Source: Nematopogon swammerdamellus | Taxonomy: Eukaryota > Arthropoda > Insecta > Lepidoptera > Adelidae | Assembly (NCBI GenBank): GCA_946902875.1 | Contig: OX336351.1 | Coordinates: forward strand, 2,294,001-2,358,000 | DNA length: 64,000 nt | Reading direction: 5' to 3' | Shown: one piece after another, positions 30,674-41,790 of the stretch | How positions within the stretch are numbered: the stretch's first letter is position 1 | Layout: the number at the start of each line of letters is the position of its first letter | Position numbers and translations under genes: made by a program | The notes under the pieces: model-generated | The model's input: only the letters and a program-made list of their open reading frames with translations | Told to the model about the DNA's origin: nothing | Databases searched by the model: none

Positions 30674-31745
30674 CTACACAGTGACGCTTCACTATAGACC
30701 GGCCTTCAGAGTCTGACTCCACAGCGACGCTTCACTATAGACCGGCCTTCAGAGTCTGACTCCACAGTTACACTTCACTATAGACCGGCCTTCAGAGTTC
30801 TGACTCCACAGTGACGCTTCACTATAGACCGGCCTTCAGAGTCTGACTCCACAGTGACGCTTAACTATAGACCGGACTTCAATGATTTACTCCACCGTCA
30901 CGCTTCATCACTATAAATCGAATTCAGAATTTGACTCCATGTATAAATACATATTATGTATATATTATTTTTTATTGAAGACCAATTTATACAATTAAGA
31001 CGCAACAGGCGAAATTAATGCCGTAGTGCATTCTATTTTAGCTAACTTTGGGATGGGGGAGAAGTACCTACATGCATGCACTTAAAGACGGAAGCACATT
31101 TTGTGAAATTTAACTGTAAAATATACGGTCTCTACCGTCTGGTTTCATCGTCACGCTTCACTATAGACTGGCTTCATAGTCTGACTATACCGTCACGCAC
31201 GCTTCACTATATACCGGCTTCAGATTCTGACACCATCGTCAAGCTACACTATAGATCGCTCTTCAGAGGCTGACTCAATCGTCACGCTTCACTATAGGTC
31301 CTTCAGAATCTGACTGTACCATCAGGCATGCATCAATATAGACTGGCTTCAGAGTCTGACTCCACCGGCATGCTTCAATCAATATAGACCGCCCTTCGGA
31401 GTCTGACTATACCGTTACCCACGCTTCACTAAAGACTAGCTTCAGAGTCTGACACTACCGGAATGCTTCAATATACAGCGCCTTTCGGAGTCTGACTATA
31501 TCGTCACGCACGCTTCACTAAAGACTGGCTTCAGAGTCCGACTCCACCGGCATGCTTCAATATAAACCGCCCTTCGGAGTCTGACAATACCGTCACGCAC
31601 GCTTCACTGAAGACTGGCTTCAGAGTCTGACACTACCGGCATGCTTCAATAGAGACCACACTTCAGAGTCTGACTATACCGTCACGCACGCTTCACTAAA
31701 GACTGGCTTCAGAGTCTGACTCCACCAGCATGCTTGAATATAGAC
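30632..31745. repeat. 43-bp minisatellite overlapping the P450 stop codon
   Basis: Unit: CTTCACTATAGACCGGCC-TTCAGAGTCTGACTCCACAG-TGACG. Seven close units run to about 30950. After an insertion of LINE 3'UTR-like sequence (about 30960-31080) the array resumes at about 31130 with diverged, alternating unit types (GACTGGCTTCAGAGTCTGAC and GACCGCCCTTCGGAGTCTGAC) up to about 31745. The first unit is coding (residues 569-582 and stop). Confidence 0.9.
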
Positions 31746-31892
31746 CACACTTAGTATTTTTCGGCGTGTTCGAACCATGCCGCCGCCGCCGTTCGTATGT
31801 GTATCGCGAAATGTCGCAACCTTTTTACCACAATTCAAAACGTGGCTGTTCTACTAGCCAAGTAGCCTTTGTCTCGGCTGTCACAGTTCATT

Positions 31893-32128
31893 GCCCCTTA
31901 CTAGGTGGTAGGCTCAATTTGTAGCCGACTGGGTTGGTACCACCGTACTGGATGTAAGATGGCCGCATAGCAACCTCGTTTGTGTTCTCCTCTAGTCCAG
32001 TATAGCCAGCAATCCAGGGAAGTCTCCGGTATGGCACCTACCTTCTCGGAGGTGATATTGGCTGGTCGGAGCATGCGCTTTGGCCCCTTCAACTCAGCCA
32101 CCCATACCGGATTACATAAAAAAAAAAG
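31893..32128 (+). mobile_element. SINE family D copy, 5'-truncated
   Basis: CCCCTTACTAGGTGGTAGGC to CATACCGGATTACATAAAAA. It lacks the tRNA-like head. Confidence 0.8.
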
Positions 32129-32402
32129 CAGTCACGCTTCACTATTAGGCAGGCTTCATAGCCTGACTCCACCTTTGATGATCCCAGTTTTATCTAGCAC
32201 ACCAGTCATACATAACAGATGATAGCCTTATTTTAGATTAAAGTATGTTGCCATTCGTTTTTAGGGTTCTCCACCTCTAAAGAGGAAAACACGGAACTCT
32301 ATAGTTCTATAGGATCACTCTTGTGTCTACGTCTGTCTGTATGTCTGTCACAGCTTATTTTCTCTGAATCTACTGGACGGCAAAAATTTAAATTCGGTAC
32401 AT

Positions 32403-32700
32403 ATACAGGGTGTTTCTTGGCTTGAGAAACTTCAGGCACAGAAAGTACTCATTATTAGAAGAAAAAAATCTCTGTCACTCCAATCGAAATTCCGAATTTT
32501 TTTTCATACATAAATATAATTTGTTTATGTATGAAAAATAAAAAGTTCCTGGAGCCGAAGCACGTCTGGTGTCCGTTGTACCAGACGTCAAAAACATTTT
32601 AAAATTTTCGGCTCCAGGAACTCCCGCAGTTTCTGAAGAAGCCCGTGACGTAGCGGGCGAAATGTCGACTTATGTGAGTCTATAGTACCTACTGTTAATC
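32403..32700 (-). repeat. Repeat F region with GACGTCTGGT hairpin
   Basis: TACAGGGTGTTTCTTGGCTT at 32404 looks like a TA-flanked TIR end without a visible partner. 32540-32690 is the inverted counterpart of 341-441, with ACGTCTGGT/ACCAGACGT. The flanks 32130-32400 and 32700-32995 have no supported feature. Confidence 0.45.
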
Positions 32701-32997
32701 CGGAAACTTAAAAATGGGTATAATTGATCTAACCTGGAAATTATTGAGGTAATTCCATATCAGATAAAATTTTCTTAAAATGTATACACAGACATTTACA
32801 CATAATTAGTGTTTATAGGTTATACTCGAATGTATGTTTATATATATGTATAGATATAGACAACTACGATATTATAAAGGTATGTAAAGTACTTATCTAC
32901 CTGCTTATTGCATTTGTGAATATAGCAATATTAGTCTCTATAGAATAAAGTGTAATAATAGATTTATGAAAATTGTCAAGCAGTTTCATTTAATTTT

Positions 32998-33190
32998 TTG
33001 ATTTTATTGAAAGCACGACATAATGTCGCCGAGTCACCCATACGGTGTCTAACGACGCCCGTGGTCATTTGGTCGTGTGCGGGGGTTGCGAATGCAATGC
33101 CCCGTCCTGTCAGGTGCCTATTTACGACCCTCTTGAAGTACCCAAGACTGTACTTGGGGGAAAATATATGGGCAGGGAGAGCGTATTATA
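32998..33190 (-). repeat. LINE 3' end fragment
   Basis: The + strand begins with a T-rich run and TTGAAAGCACGACATAATG, then TGTCTAACGACGCCCGTGG and CTTGAAGTACCCAAGACTG to TATGGGCAGGGAGAGCGT, the reverse of the LINE coding end seen at 27826-27900 (PPKYSLGSFKRG). A short tail of the same type begins at 45983. Confidence 0.6.
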
Positions 33191-33656
33191 ATTAACAAGC
33201 ATTTGCCCGCGGCTTCGCTCGCGTAAGACTTTCTTTTGTGTGTGTGAATTGCACGAAAAAAAAAAATACCACAAAATTTAAATAGTGCACTCTTAATGAG
33301 ACAACCTATAGAAAACCTAATACGTCATCTCAGCCGTCTACCACTCACTCACTACTACGACTGTCACGTAAAGTGAGGGCGCGCGACTGAAAAAACGCTA
33401 ATAGCAACCGATTCATTTGTCAAATTAGGATGGTCTGGACTAACCTCCACTAGCAGGTTAAGACGAGATCGAAGATAACTTTCTCCATACAAAATCGTCT
33501 TTTGGCATTTATGATTTCTAGCCCCCTAAACCTTATCCGATTTTTTAATTTTGTTTTCTTGTCTTAAGGATAGTCCAATCTACGTTCCTGTCATTGTCAT
33601 TTTGTTTAGATGAAATATATAACACCGGAGCTCAAAGCTTTATTGAGTCATCCATC

Positions 33657-33890
33657 ACTTCCTTCCTTACCTATAATAAAATCCAACGTCTGCTTTCTGT
33701 CTGAGTGTCTGAGTGTCTGTCTGTCCGCTTATAACTCGAGAACCACTGAACCGATTTTAATAAAAAAAATGTACGGATAGGTTGATTCTTCCCATCAACT
33801 ATAGGCTACTTACTATCACGCTAAATGGCTTATGAGGTTAGCAGTGAAGTGAAATATGAGAGCGGGCGGAGCCGCGGGCACAGCTTGTTA
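33657..33890 (+). mobile_element. Helitron-like element H copy
   Basis: TCCTTCCTTACCTATAATAA to GCCGCGGGCACAGCTTG. Inserted in the interior of element T. Confidence 0.6.
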
Positions 33891-33891
33891 G

Positions 33892-34217
33892 ATATATTTT
33901 TTTTTATGGAAACTGACACGGCTGGCTACATCACCTACAACATCCGTGATGTCAGCCCATAACACCGGGTGAACTTGGTGCCACGTCAGTGCTTCCCTTA
34001 GGTCGTGCCGGCTACACTAAACTGGACGGAAAACACAAACTATTTACATAGCCGTTTCGACCGACCTTTCATTCAGTGCGGTGGTACCAACCCGGGCGGG
34101 TTAAACCCTACCACCTAGTAATATAAGAAGGGAGTCATATCCCTTAGTCGCCTTTTACGACATACACGGGGAGAGTAGCAGTGGGGCTATTCGTTTAAAG
34201 TACCGGCCCCACACGGT
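33892..34217 (-). mobile_element. Chimeric SINE C copy
   Basis: The + strand shows the A tail complement (ATGGAAACTGACACGGCTGG) to ACCTAGTAATATAAGAAGGG, then TCATATCCCTTAGTCGCC and the B head complement ending GGCCCCACACGGTA. Same junction as the copy at 26691. Confidence 0.82.
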
Positions 34218-34401
34218 ATTCAAGAAATAAAAAGATAGAAACGCAGATTCGACAGATTCGATACAAAAAAAAAAAAGAATTGTAAAAATCCGATAAGGTT
34301 TAGGGGGGTAAAAAACATAAATGCCAAAAGACGATTTTGTATGGAGAAAGTTAAGTTCCGTCTCGTCTTAAGCGGTGGGTCGAGTTATAAATTTAAAATG
34401 C

Positions 34402-34774
34402 ATTTTTTTTATGGAAACTGACACGGTTGGCTACATCATCTACAACAACCGTGATGTCAGCCCATAACACCGGGTGAACTAGGTGCCATGTCAGTGCTTC
34501 CCTTCGGTCATGTCGGCTACACTGAGCCGGACGGAAGACTATTTACATAGGCGTTACATTCAGTTCAGTGCGGTGGTACCATCTCGGGCGGGTTGACCCC
34601 TTGCCACCTAGTAAGGTAAGAAGGGAAGGGACCTACAGTTTTACGTGGAATCCGAGCCACGGTCAGCCTCCAACGGTCGAGCGGTCACCCTTACAAGTAC
34701 TGACCGCGCCCAGCGTTGCTTAACAATCAATAGCAACAGTCGACTGTCTGCACCACTGAGCTATCGAGGCTGGC
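34402..34774 (-). mobile_element. SINE family A copy
   Basis: Near full-length reverse copy from the T-run and ATGGAAACTGACACGGTTGG to GAGCTATCGAGGCTGGC. Confidence 0.86.
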
Positions 34775-34929
34775 AAAATATGCATAGTTTTTTTTTATTG
34801 AGCTGTGCGATCTGGAGTTTTCACCTCGGACAGCGTGTGACAGACAGACGGATAAACTGACGGGTGGACGGACGATAAATGACCGATTCCACAAGGATCG
34901 CTGCCAGCATCGCCGACTACGTAACCCTA

Positions 34930-35430
34930 AAAATCTGCCAAGTGCGAGTTTTACTCGCGCACGGAGGTTTCCGCATCTATCCGCTATCAATAATATCCGC
35001 CTATCCGCTCAGGTGGCATGGTCTTCGAATTTTAATTTCGAAGATATGAAGGACGATCGGAGAGAAGCTTCAATGAGGTCGATGGCAATTGACGGTGGGA
35101 AAATGACAGCACCTCAATGAGGTCGTTGGCAATTGAGCGGCTATCTTTTGTCTTTCAACAATGCAATATATAAAAGCCTGTGGCGCCATCTATTATTCAG
35201 TAGCGTGACTAATCGATTTTTCGAACGTTTGTTGTATGGGAGCCCCCTTAATTTTTAACATTTTCTTTTTTGTATTATTTGTTATATCCGCCATAGTAAC
35301 ACATATTCTGTGGAAATTTCAACGGGCTACCTATTACGGTTCAAGAGATACAGCCCTCGGACAGACGGACGGACAGACAGACGGCGGAGGCTTAGTAATA
35401 GGCTTCCGGACGGGATACGGAAACCTAAAA
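34930..35430 (+). repeat. Dispersed repeat E copy, expanded
   Basis: CTGCCAAGTGCGAGTTTTAC, then about 200 bp not found in other E copies (35020-35170, with CAATGAGGTCG twice), then TTGTTATATCCGCCATAG, CAAGAGATACAGCCCTCGG and CGGGATACGGAAACC. 35435-35715 is unclassified. Confidence 0.65.
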
Positions 35431-35740
35431 ATGTTCTCTATACAGTTTGACAGTAGCGTCAGCTTGACGTTTTTTCCAGTCGCCACCTCCAAGCTTACGC
35501 GATAATCCAACCGGCCTACTTCGACAAAGATTAGGCCTCCTTGCCTTCCCTACACAAAACGGGTATTCACCGCGACTCTATTCATAGGGATATCTTAAAT
35601 TACAATCTACTTTTCATCCGCGGGCATCTGATAGGAACTGTCTCATTCGGTCCGGTTTCATCTACCGCGACGAATATGAGCATGGAATACTTGCAAGAAT
35701 AGAGGAGTCATCAACGTAGGTTTTTTTTTTCTTTTATTAA

Positions 35741-36049
35741 TTTTTTTTTTTTTTTTTTTTTATTGAAACTGACACGGTTGGCTACATCACCTACAACATC
35801 CGTGATGTCAGCCCATAACACCGGGTTGAACTTGGTGCCACGTCAGCGCTTCCCTTCAGTCGTGCCGGCTACACTGAACTGGACGGAAAACACAAATTAT
35901 TTACATAGCCGTTTCGACCGACCTTTCATTCAGTGCGGTGGTACCAACCCGGGCGGGGTAAACCCTACCACCTAGTTATATAAGAAGGGAGTCACATCCC
36001 TTAGTCGCCTTTTACGACATGCACGGGGAGAGATGCAGTGGGGCTATTC
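35741..36049 (-). mobile_element. Chimeric SINE C copy, interrupted by the LINE
   Basis: A tail complement to ACCTAGTTATATAAGAAGGG, junction GTCACATCCCTTAGTCG, then the B head complement up to GGGGCTATTC. The missing head end (TTTTAAAGTACCGGCCCCAC) lies after the LINE at 39564-39592. Confidence 0.82.
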
Positions 36050-36151
36050 CCCCCTAAAGCCCTCACTAAAGTGTGAAATAAAACACACTTTTGTTTCTTT
36101 TGTATCTTTTGTTTGTTTTTTTTCTATTTGTATATTTTAATAACTGTATGA

Positions 36152-37663
36152 ATGATGGATGACACTGGTTCGGATTCAACTAATGATACTTTCTACTCTG
36201 CTCATGACGAAGATTCTATCGCTACACATGACAATAAATATTTTACAGATTCCTCTAACACTGACCTCACAGATTCTACTACTGCATCATGTGAATCTGA
36301 AAAATCTGTTAATATATCAGGCGGAATTTGGGATTTGCAAGCGAGGCTGGATCATGTGCTGTCAAAAAACGACCCTAAACATTTTCAGGTTGTTCATATA
36401 AATGCTCAGAGTCTCGAGGCCCATAAGGACGAGTTCCGAGCTTCTTTTGAAAATCTCCCGTTACATGCGATTGCCGTCAGTGAAACATGGCTTAAGCCCT
36501 CCTTACCATCAGCATTGTATGTACTACCGGGTTACACAATGATTAGACACGACCGGCTGAGATGCCGTGGTGGTGGTGTCGCCGTGTATTTACGCGATGA
36601 TTTAAATTATAAAATCTTAGCACAATCTGACCCTAATCACCAGGGTGCTGAATATATGGCATTAGAATTGCAGGTTAATCGGGTGAAATTGTTGTTATTA
36701 GCCATTTATAGCCCTCCTAAAGTTAACTACTTCTCGGAATTGGAGGCTGTACTCACTACACATATGGTTAATTACACCCATTCGATGATTATAGGTGACT
36801 TGAACACGTGCATAACGAAAAATGACGCTCGAGCCTCCAAACTGAAATCGCTCATTGAATCAATAAACTTACAGATGTTAAATTTGGGACCGACATATCA
36901 CCTACACTTAGTACACTCTCATCTTGATGTAGCATTAGTGAGTTCCCTGGAGCATGTATCCAATTCCGGCAAGTTGACAGCGCCGGCATTTTCGCATCAC
37001 GATTTGATACATATAGCTTATAAAATAAAAACACCAAAACGGAAAGCCAGAATAATTTTTCAACGTAATTACAACAGGATAAATCGTGAGATTTTGGTAG
37101 AACAGGCAGCAGCTATAGATTGGGATGGAATACGGGCGGTAAATGAAATAGATAATAAAGTTGAAATGTTCAATAATAATATTCTGAAATTGTTCGATAC
37201 TCATGCACCTCTCAGGAGCATGAGAGTTAAGCAACGACCTGCTCCCTGGATAACAGATGCAATACGAAGTGAAATGTCTGCAAGAGATAAGGCAAAGATC
37301 AAACACAATGTTAACCCTACTGCTGACAACTGGTCTCTCTATAAACGCCTACGTAATCGCTGTGCACAGATGTGCAGAAATACCAAAAGGAAATATATCT
37401 ACGACCATGTTACTGGCAGTGGCGATAACAACCTTTGGACATTCTTGAAATCGATCGGGGCCTGTGAGGACAAAAAATCCGATGCTACTGTTAATTTAGA
37501 TATTAATACCCTCAATACACATTTTGCTACACCACCAGTTGTTCTTGAACAGGATGCTCGGGCTGAAGCGGCTAGCGATATAATTTCTGAAGATTTACCT
37601 AATATTCCCACTTTGAATTCTCGCATGCCACATGTAAACAGGTTAAAGAGGCAATCCTTGGGG
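36152..37663 (+). pseudogene. LINE polyprotein, endonuclease half (frameshifted)
   Basis: Encodes 504 aa, in order: a Ser/Thr/Asp-rich leader (residues 1-70), HFQVVHINAQSLEAHKDEF (N of motif 1), AVSETWL (catalytic Glu), GGGVAVYLRDD, YSPP, MIIGDLNT (catalytic Asp region), HSHLDVALVS and SHHDLI (catalytic His), all in the order of APE endonucleases of non-LTR retrotransposons. It ends by frameshift near 37640, where the next frame (open from 37603) picks up KQVKEAILGVKSRSVGVDGI. One missing base explains the change. Confidence 0.87.
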
Positions 37664-39177
37664 TGAAGTCGAGGTCTGTGGGTGTTGACGGTATCAACGT
37701 TACTATGATCCTCATGATTATAAATGTGATTCTACCTATTTTGACCCATATTCTCAATGCTTCACTTCAATCTGGTGTATTCCCGACAACATGGAAAAGA
37801 GCATTGATCATTCCTCTTCCGAAAAATGCAAAGCCTACGAGCGCAAAAGACTATCGGCCCATCTCTATTTTACCTGTACTATCAAAGGTACTTGAGCGTT
37901 TGGTGCACATACAAGTGTCGCAATTTCTCAGTTTCTACAATTTGTATGATCCCTATCAATCAGGGTTTCGACCTGGACACAGCACTACTACCGCTCTGCT
38001 CAAGATTACGGAGGATGCACGACGTGCGATGGCTGCTGGGAAAGTAACCGTGATGGTTCTCTTGGATTTCAGTAGTGCGTTTAATTCAGTAGATTTTACT
38101 TTGTTACTTGCTCGAATTCGGTCACTGAACATTTCCGACATAGTCACCACCTGGTTCTCCACCTATTTGCATGGTCGTCAGCAATCAGTAAAATCTGGCT
38201 TGGACTTATCTGCACAGAAAGACCTGACGTGTGGTGTCCCGCAGGGAGGAGTTCTGTCTCCATTGCTATTTGCCTTATTTATTAAACCTATCACAGGTAT
38301 CCTACAGTGTTGCTACCACATGTATGCTGACGACCTACAGCTCTACGTTCACACTCGACCTTGTATGATCAACACAGCTATAGACAAAGTAAATAAGGAC
38401 ATAGAAGGCATCTGCGAATGGGCCAAGCGTTTTGGAGTTCTAATTAACCCTGTTAAAACACAGGCTATAATAATTGGCAGTAGGAGACTTGTTAGCAAAA
38501 TTGACAAACATGTCATACAATCGATAGTTGTGGACTCCACAGTCATACCATATGCAAAGAGTGTGAAGAATCTTGGGCTCCATGTAGATGAGAATCTGTC
38601 GTGGCAACAACATATCGGTCAGGTCAGTAAGAAAGTGTATAGCAGCTTACACTCTCTTCGCAAAATGAAATATCTGCTGCCCTCGGGAGTTAAAAAACAA
38701 ATGGCGCAGGCATATATTCTGCCGCTGTTAGACTATGCGGACACTTGCTATTTAGACCTAAAAAGTGAATTTGTAGATAAACTTGAACGCATGCAAAATG
38801 CATGTATACGCTACATCCATAACCTGAGGAAATACGATCATGTGTCTCATTATCGCAGGGAACTGGGGTGGTTAAAGATTAGAGAAAGACGTAATGCACA
38901 CGTCTTACATCTACTGTACAAAACGCTGCATAATCCAAATGCACCCTTATACTTGCGTGAAATGTTCGAACCTCTCTCAAGTCACGGCGTATGTCTCAGA
39001 TCAACCAGCTCCCGTCTACTGTTAATACCAAAGCATAACACAGAGTATATGTCTCGCTCCTTCACTGTACAAGCAGCGCGTTTGTGGAACGCCTTACCTG
39101 AGAGCTTACGCTATTGTCCAAGTCTGGCAATCTTCAAAAAGCAGCTGAAAGAATATTACTTACTTAAACATACCTAA
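37603..39177 (+). pseudogene. LINE polyprotein, reverse transcriptase half
   Basis: Continues the polyprotein in the -1 frame to a stop at 39175-39177. Visible: SVGVDGI, PLPKNAKPTSAKDYRPISIL, QSGFRPGHSTTTAL, VMVLLDFSSAFNSVD (motif A Asp), GVPQGGVLSPLLFALF, MYADDLQLY (YADD at about 38323-38334), VKNLGLHVDENLSW and a C-terminal AARLWNALPESL. All catalytic aspartates are present, so this half could work if the frameshift were absent or bypassed. It has no conventional ATG at its start, consistent with being a continuation rather than a separate ORF. Confidence 0.87.
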
Positions 39178-39414
39178 ATAAATATGTCATTATTATTTAT
39201 TATTATTATAAAAAAAAATTGTTTTCTAATAGTTAATATTGTCTGGTAATGTTTTGGTTTTATACCATTTTGTTGTTGTCATCTGTCATTCATTCATTCA
39301 TAGTTATTCTTATATTATATGTATACATATTTGTAATTCATCAATGCTGGTTGTTCTGTAACTTATATTTTTCCTATGTGCTAGCTACCACACTGTAAAG
39401 TATTCTTTTGATGT

Positions 39415-39540
39415 AACACCAATAGGGGGACAGGAGGAGATTACCTTAAGGTAAAATGCCCTCCTATTGGATGAAATTAAATTATGTAAATTAATTTGAA
39501 AAAATGTACCAACATAGCATAAGTAATGATTTCATCCAAT
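39415..39540 (+). other. LINE 3'UTR inverted repeats
   Basis: CACCAATAGGGGG pairs loosely with CCCTCCTATTGG (39419-39470), and ATTGGATGAAAT (39466-) pairs with ATTTCATCCAAT (about 39529-39540). 3' stem-loops are recognition structures for RT in several LINE clades; here the role is inferred. Confidence 0.5.
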
Positions 39541-39589
39541 AAACGGTTATTTATTTATTATTCTTTTAAAGTACCGGCCCCACACGGTA

Positions 39590-39812
39590 CATGTAATCCG
39601 GTATGGGTGGCTGAGTCGGAGGGGCCAAAGCGCATGCTCCGACCAGCCAATATCACCTCATGTCGTGCCATACCGGAGGCTTCCCTGGATTGCTGGCTAT
39701 ACTGGACTAGAGGAGAACACAGCCGAGGCTGCAATGCGGCCATCTTACATCCAGTACGGTAGTACCAACCTTGGCTACAATTTGGGCCTACCACCTAGTA
39801 AGGGGTAAGTGA
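39590..39812 (-). mobile_element. SINE family D copy, inverted
   Basis: TGTAATCCGGTATGGGTGG to CACCTAGTAAGGGGTAAG. Missing the T-run and the head. About ten bases near 39660 differ from other copies (ATGTCGTGCC for AGAAGGTAGGTGCC). Confidence 0.78.
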
Positions 39813-40289
39813 AGGGGCATATAGCAAAATGAGGACATACAGTAGGTAAGGGAAGATAGGAGGACAACATATTGAAAAGGATGACGTGTCCTCCTTTAGG
39901 GTACCATCTGGCAACCCTACTCCCAAGGCGCTCCCACGCTACGTTTACTTGTGCGGTGGCCTCCATTCGAGCACTCGTCTGCCCCAGCGGTTGTCAGGTC
40001 TACTACAGATGTGCCCAGCCCGCTGCAACTTCGGCTTGTAAATTCTTGAATGCTGCTGGACTGGGAAAATTACGTCATTCATATTAAAGGCAATCACATT
40101 TCACATTCACACCGTGCCGTGTGGGGCCGGTACTTAAAAAGAATATCCCCACTGCATCTCTCCCCATGCATGTCTTAAAAGGCGACTAAGGGATAGGGAC
40201 AAGATGCCGTGCTAAAGGGCGACAGGCTCGCCACCTCTAACCTTGGCACGGTACTTCCACAGAGTCGTGCAGCAGGTGGGTCTTCGTGC

Positions 40290-41762
40290 TGAGACAAAAA
40301 AGGGGGATTAAAATAAGAAATACGCTCAGAAATATAAAGTTATCATTTATTCATTGTAATACAAGATTATATAAAAAGACAGGGTGTGAGTTTTCAGAAT
40401 CACTTGAGCATCGTAGGGGTGACGACCGAGCTAATCGATTAGAACTATAATTCCATCCGAGAACTTAGCTTCGGAAGGGGAGACGAAGGTCTTCGCAGGA
40501 AGGCCGACACGAAGCCTCCGACGCGTCGCTCGATCTCCACCCTCTTCACAGTGTTCTGCTTCGGAACAGCCGGACGAGGAGTAGGGCCCAGGTGGCTCGT
40601 ACCGGCTATGCCGTCGCAGATGATGCAGGCGTCCTCGGACGGAGAACGTAGAAACGGGGAAGTCTACGTGTAACGTAGAAGAGACTACGTGTAGACGTAG
40701 GAGCTGTACACACACACACACACAAACACACCAACATTAAATAATGCACACATATCAAGGTGCCCTGTGGATGGGAAGAGAGAAAATACACGGATGGGCG
40801 TTATATGTTTCGTGCGTGAAGCGCAACGACAACCGCTAGGCCGGCGGTGTCTCACAAGCGACAGGCAAGGCAGAGCTGAAGAGATTGTAATGTTACCCGT
40901 AACCCTGGCTGTGGGGACTCCTGTCTCAACGCTGAGATGTACGGCTGCGGCGTCCGTGAGGGAGTGCTCGACGACGCGTGACCGACGCGGTGGTGCAGCG
41001 CCGTGGCTCGTTGACAGTGGCACGGTCGCGAGGGAGACTAGTGTAACTCACGGCGGCAGATCGAGCGCGTTATATTTTATCTTGTAGCGGAGAATTATTT
41101 AACAGAAGAAGTGAAGTCTTGGTTGACTGAGTTCCGCTTTTATAGGTGACAGCGCGCGTTTGTGGTGTGGCTGCGGAATGAAGTCGGCTAGCACGCAATG
41201 ACGCGCACTGTATGTGGTTACCTGGATCTAAGTGGCTGAAGGCCTGTAACACCATTTGTTGATAATAATGGACCTCTACTAGGGGTCCTCAGATGTTGAC
41301 TGAATTAATAAGTAATATAAATACAACCGAGGCGAATGTGAATTCCCGTCTATTTGGGATATATTTCAACCGCCTGGCAACCCATTAATCAACACCGCGA
41401 TGTGCGGTGTTGCCCCGTTCAGCAAACAGAAATTCCATACAGACGCTTCCGATCTTTTTCGTTACGTCAAACAATATATAATTTTAGTATGGGCTGACAG
41501 CGGAAAGAGATCGTGGAAATTCACGCTCGGTAAATGATGCAATAATGTGTGCTCGGTTACGTAGTGAGAGTGTAGTACGCCGAGATATGTGTGATTGAAT
41601 TTTCAAAAATGTAGGTTGGCAGTAATAATATTGAATAGTAACGGACGTCTCACGTGTAGCGTAGCCTTAGTACGGAGTATTTTCCTCCGTACTGGCAATG
41701 TGTCTCTGACACTTCGGTAAACGGCATTTCGACAGTCCGCTATTAAAATTCACTACGTGACC
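40290..41762 (-). repeat. LTR copy 1 (3' LTR on the - strand)
   Basis: About 1,473 bp. Differs from copy 2 by an A/AA and single-base changes near 40338, a longer CA run at 40710-40730, and G/A at 41671. The outer base next to the interior is changed (GG for TG on the - strand). A polyadenylation signal AATAAA occurs on the - strand near 40348-40353. Confidence 0.9.
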
Positions 41763-41790
41763 CCCAGTGGCGCCCCACGTTGGGCGCCAC
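41763..41790 (-). other. Primer-binding site, tRNA-Lys type
   Basis: The whole interior is 28 bp. On the - strand it reads G, then TGGCGCCCAACGTGGGGC, then GCCACTGGG. GTGGCGCCC and GGGCGCCAC also form a 9-bp inverted repeat around it. Minus-strand DNA synthesis would start here. Only a short G run stands where a polypurine tract should be. Confidence 0.9.

Larger units (their letters stand above)
33440..34385. mobile_element. TIR element T with long inverted arms, filled with insertions
   Basis: The left arm 33460-33545 (TTTCTCCATACAAAATCGTC ... CCCCTAAACCTTATCCGAT) and the right arm 34290-34385 (ATCCGATAAGGTTTAGGGG ... GACGATTTTGTATGGAGAAA) are about 90-bp inverted repeats. The interior holds a Helitron-like copy and a chimeric SINE C. 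Solo or paired arms recur at 12495-12575, 54040-54110 and 55245-55310. Superfamily unknown. Confidence 0.65.
36050..39558 (+). mobile_element. APE-type LINE (CR1/Daphne-like), nearly intact
   Basis: About 3.5 kb inserted into a chimeric SINE and flanked by TATTC (36045-36049 and 39559-39563). It has a 5'UTR of about 100 bp, one polyprotein region with an apurinic-type endonuclease then reverse transcriptase (36152-39177, one frameshift), a 3'UTR with two inverted repeats and an AT-rich TTATTTATT tail. It lacks a separate gag-like ORF1. Clade is judged from the motif style and should be treated as provisional. Confidence 0.85.

Noticed and set aside
37603..37666. Programmed -1 ribosomal frameshift in the LINE
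   Set aside because: The frames are in the right relation, but I find no convincing slippery heptamer in the zero frame near 37640; a one-base deletion is simpler.
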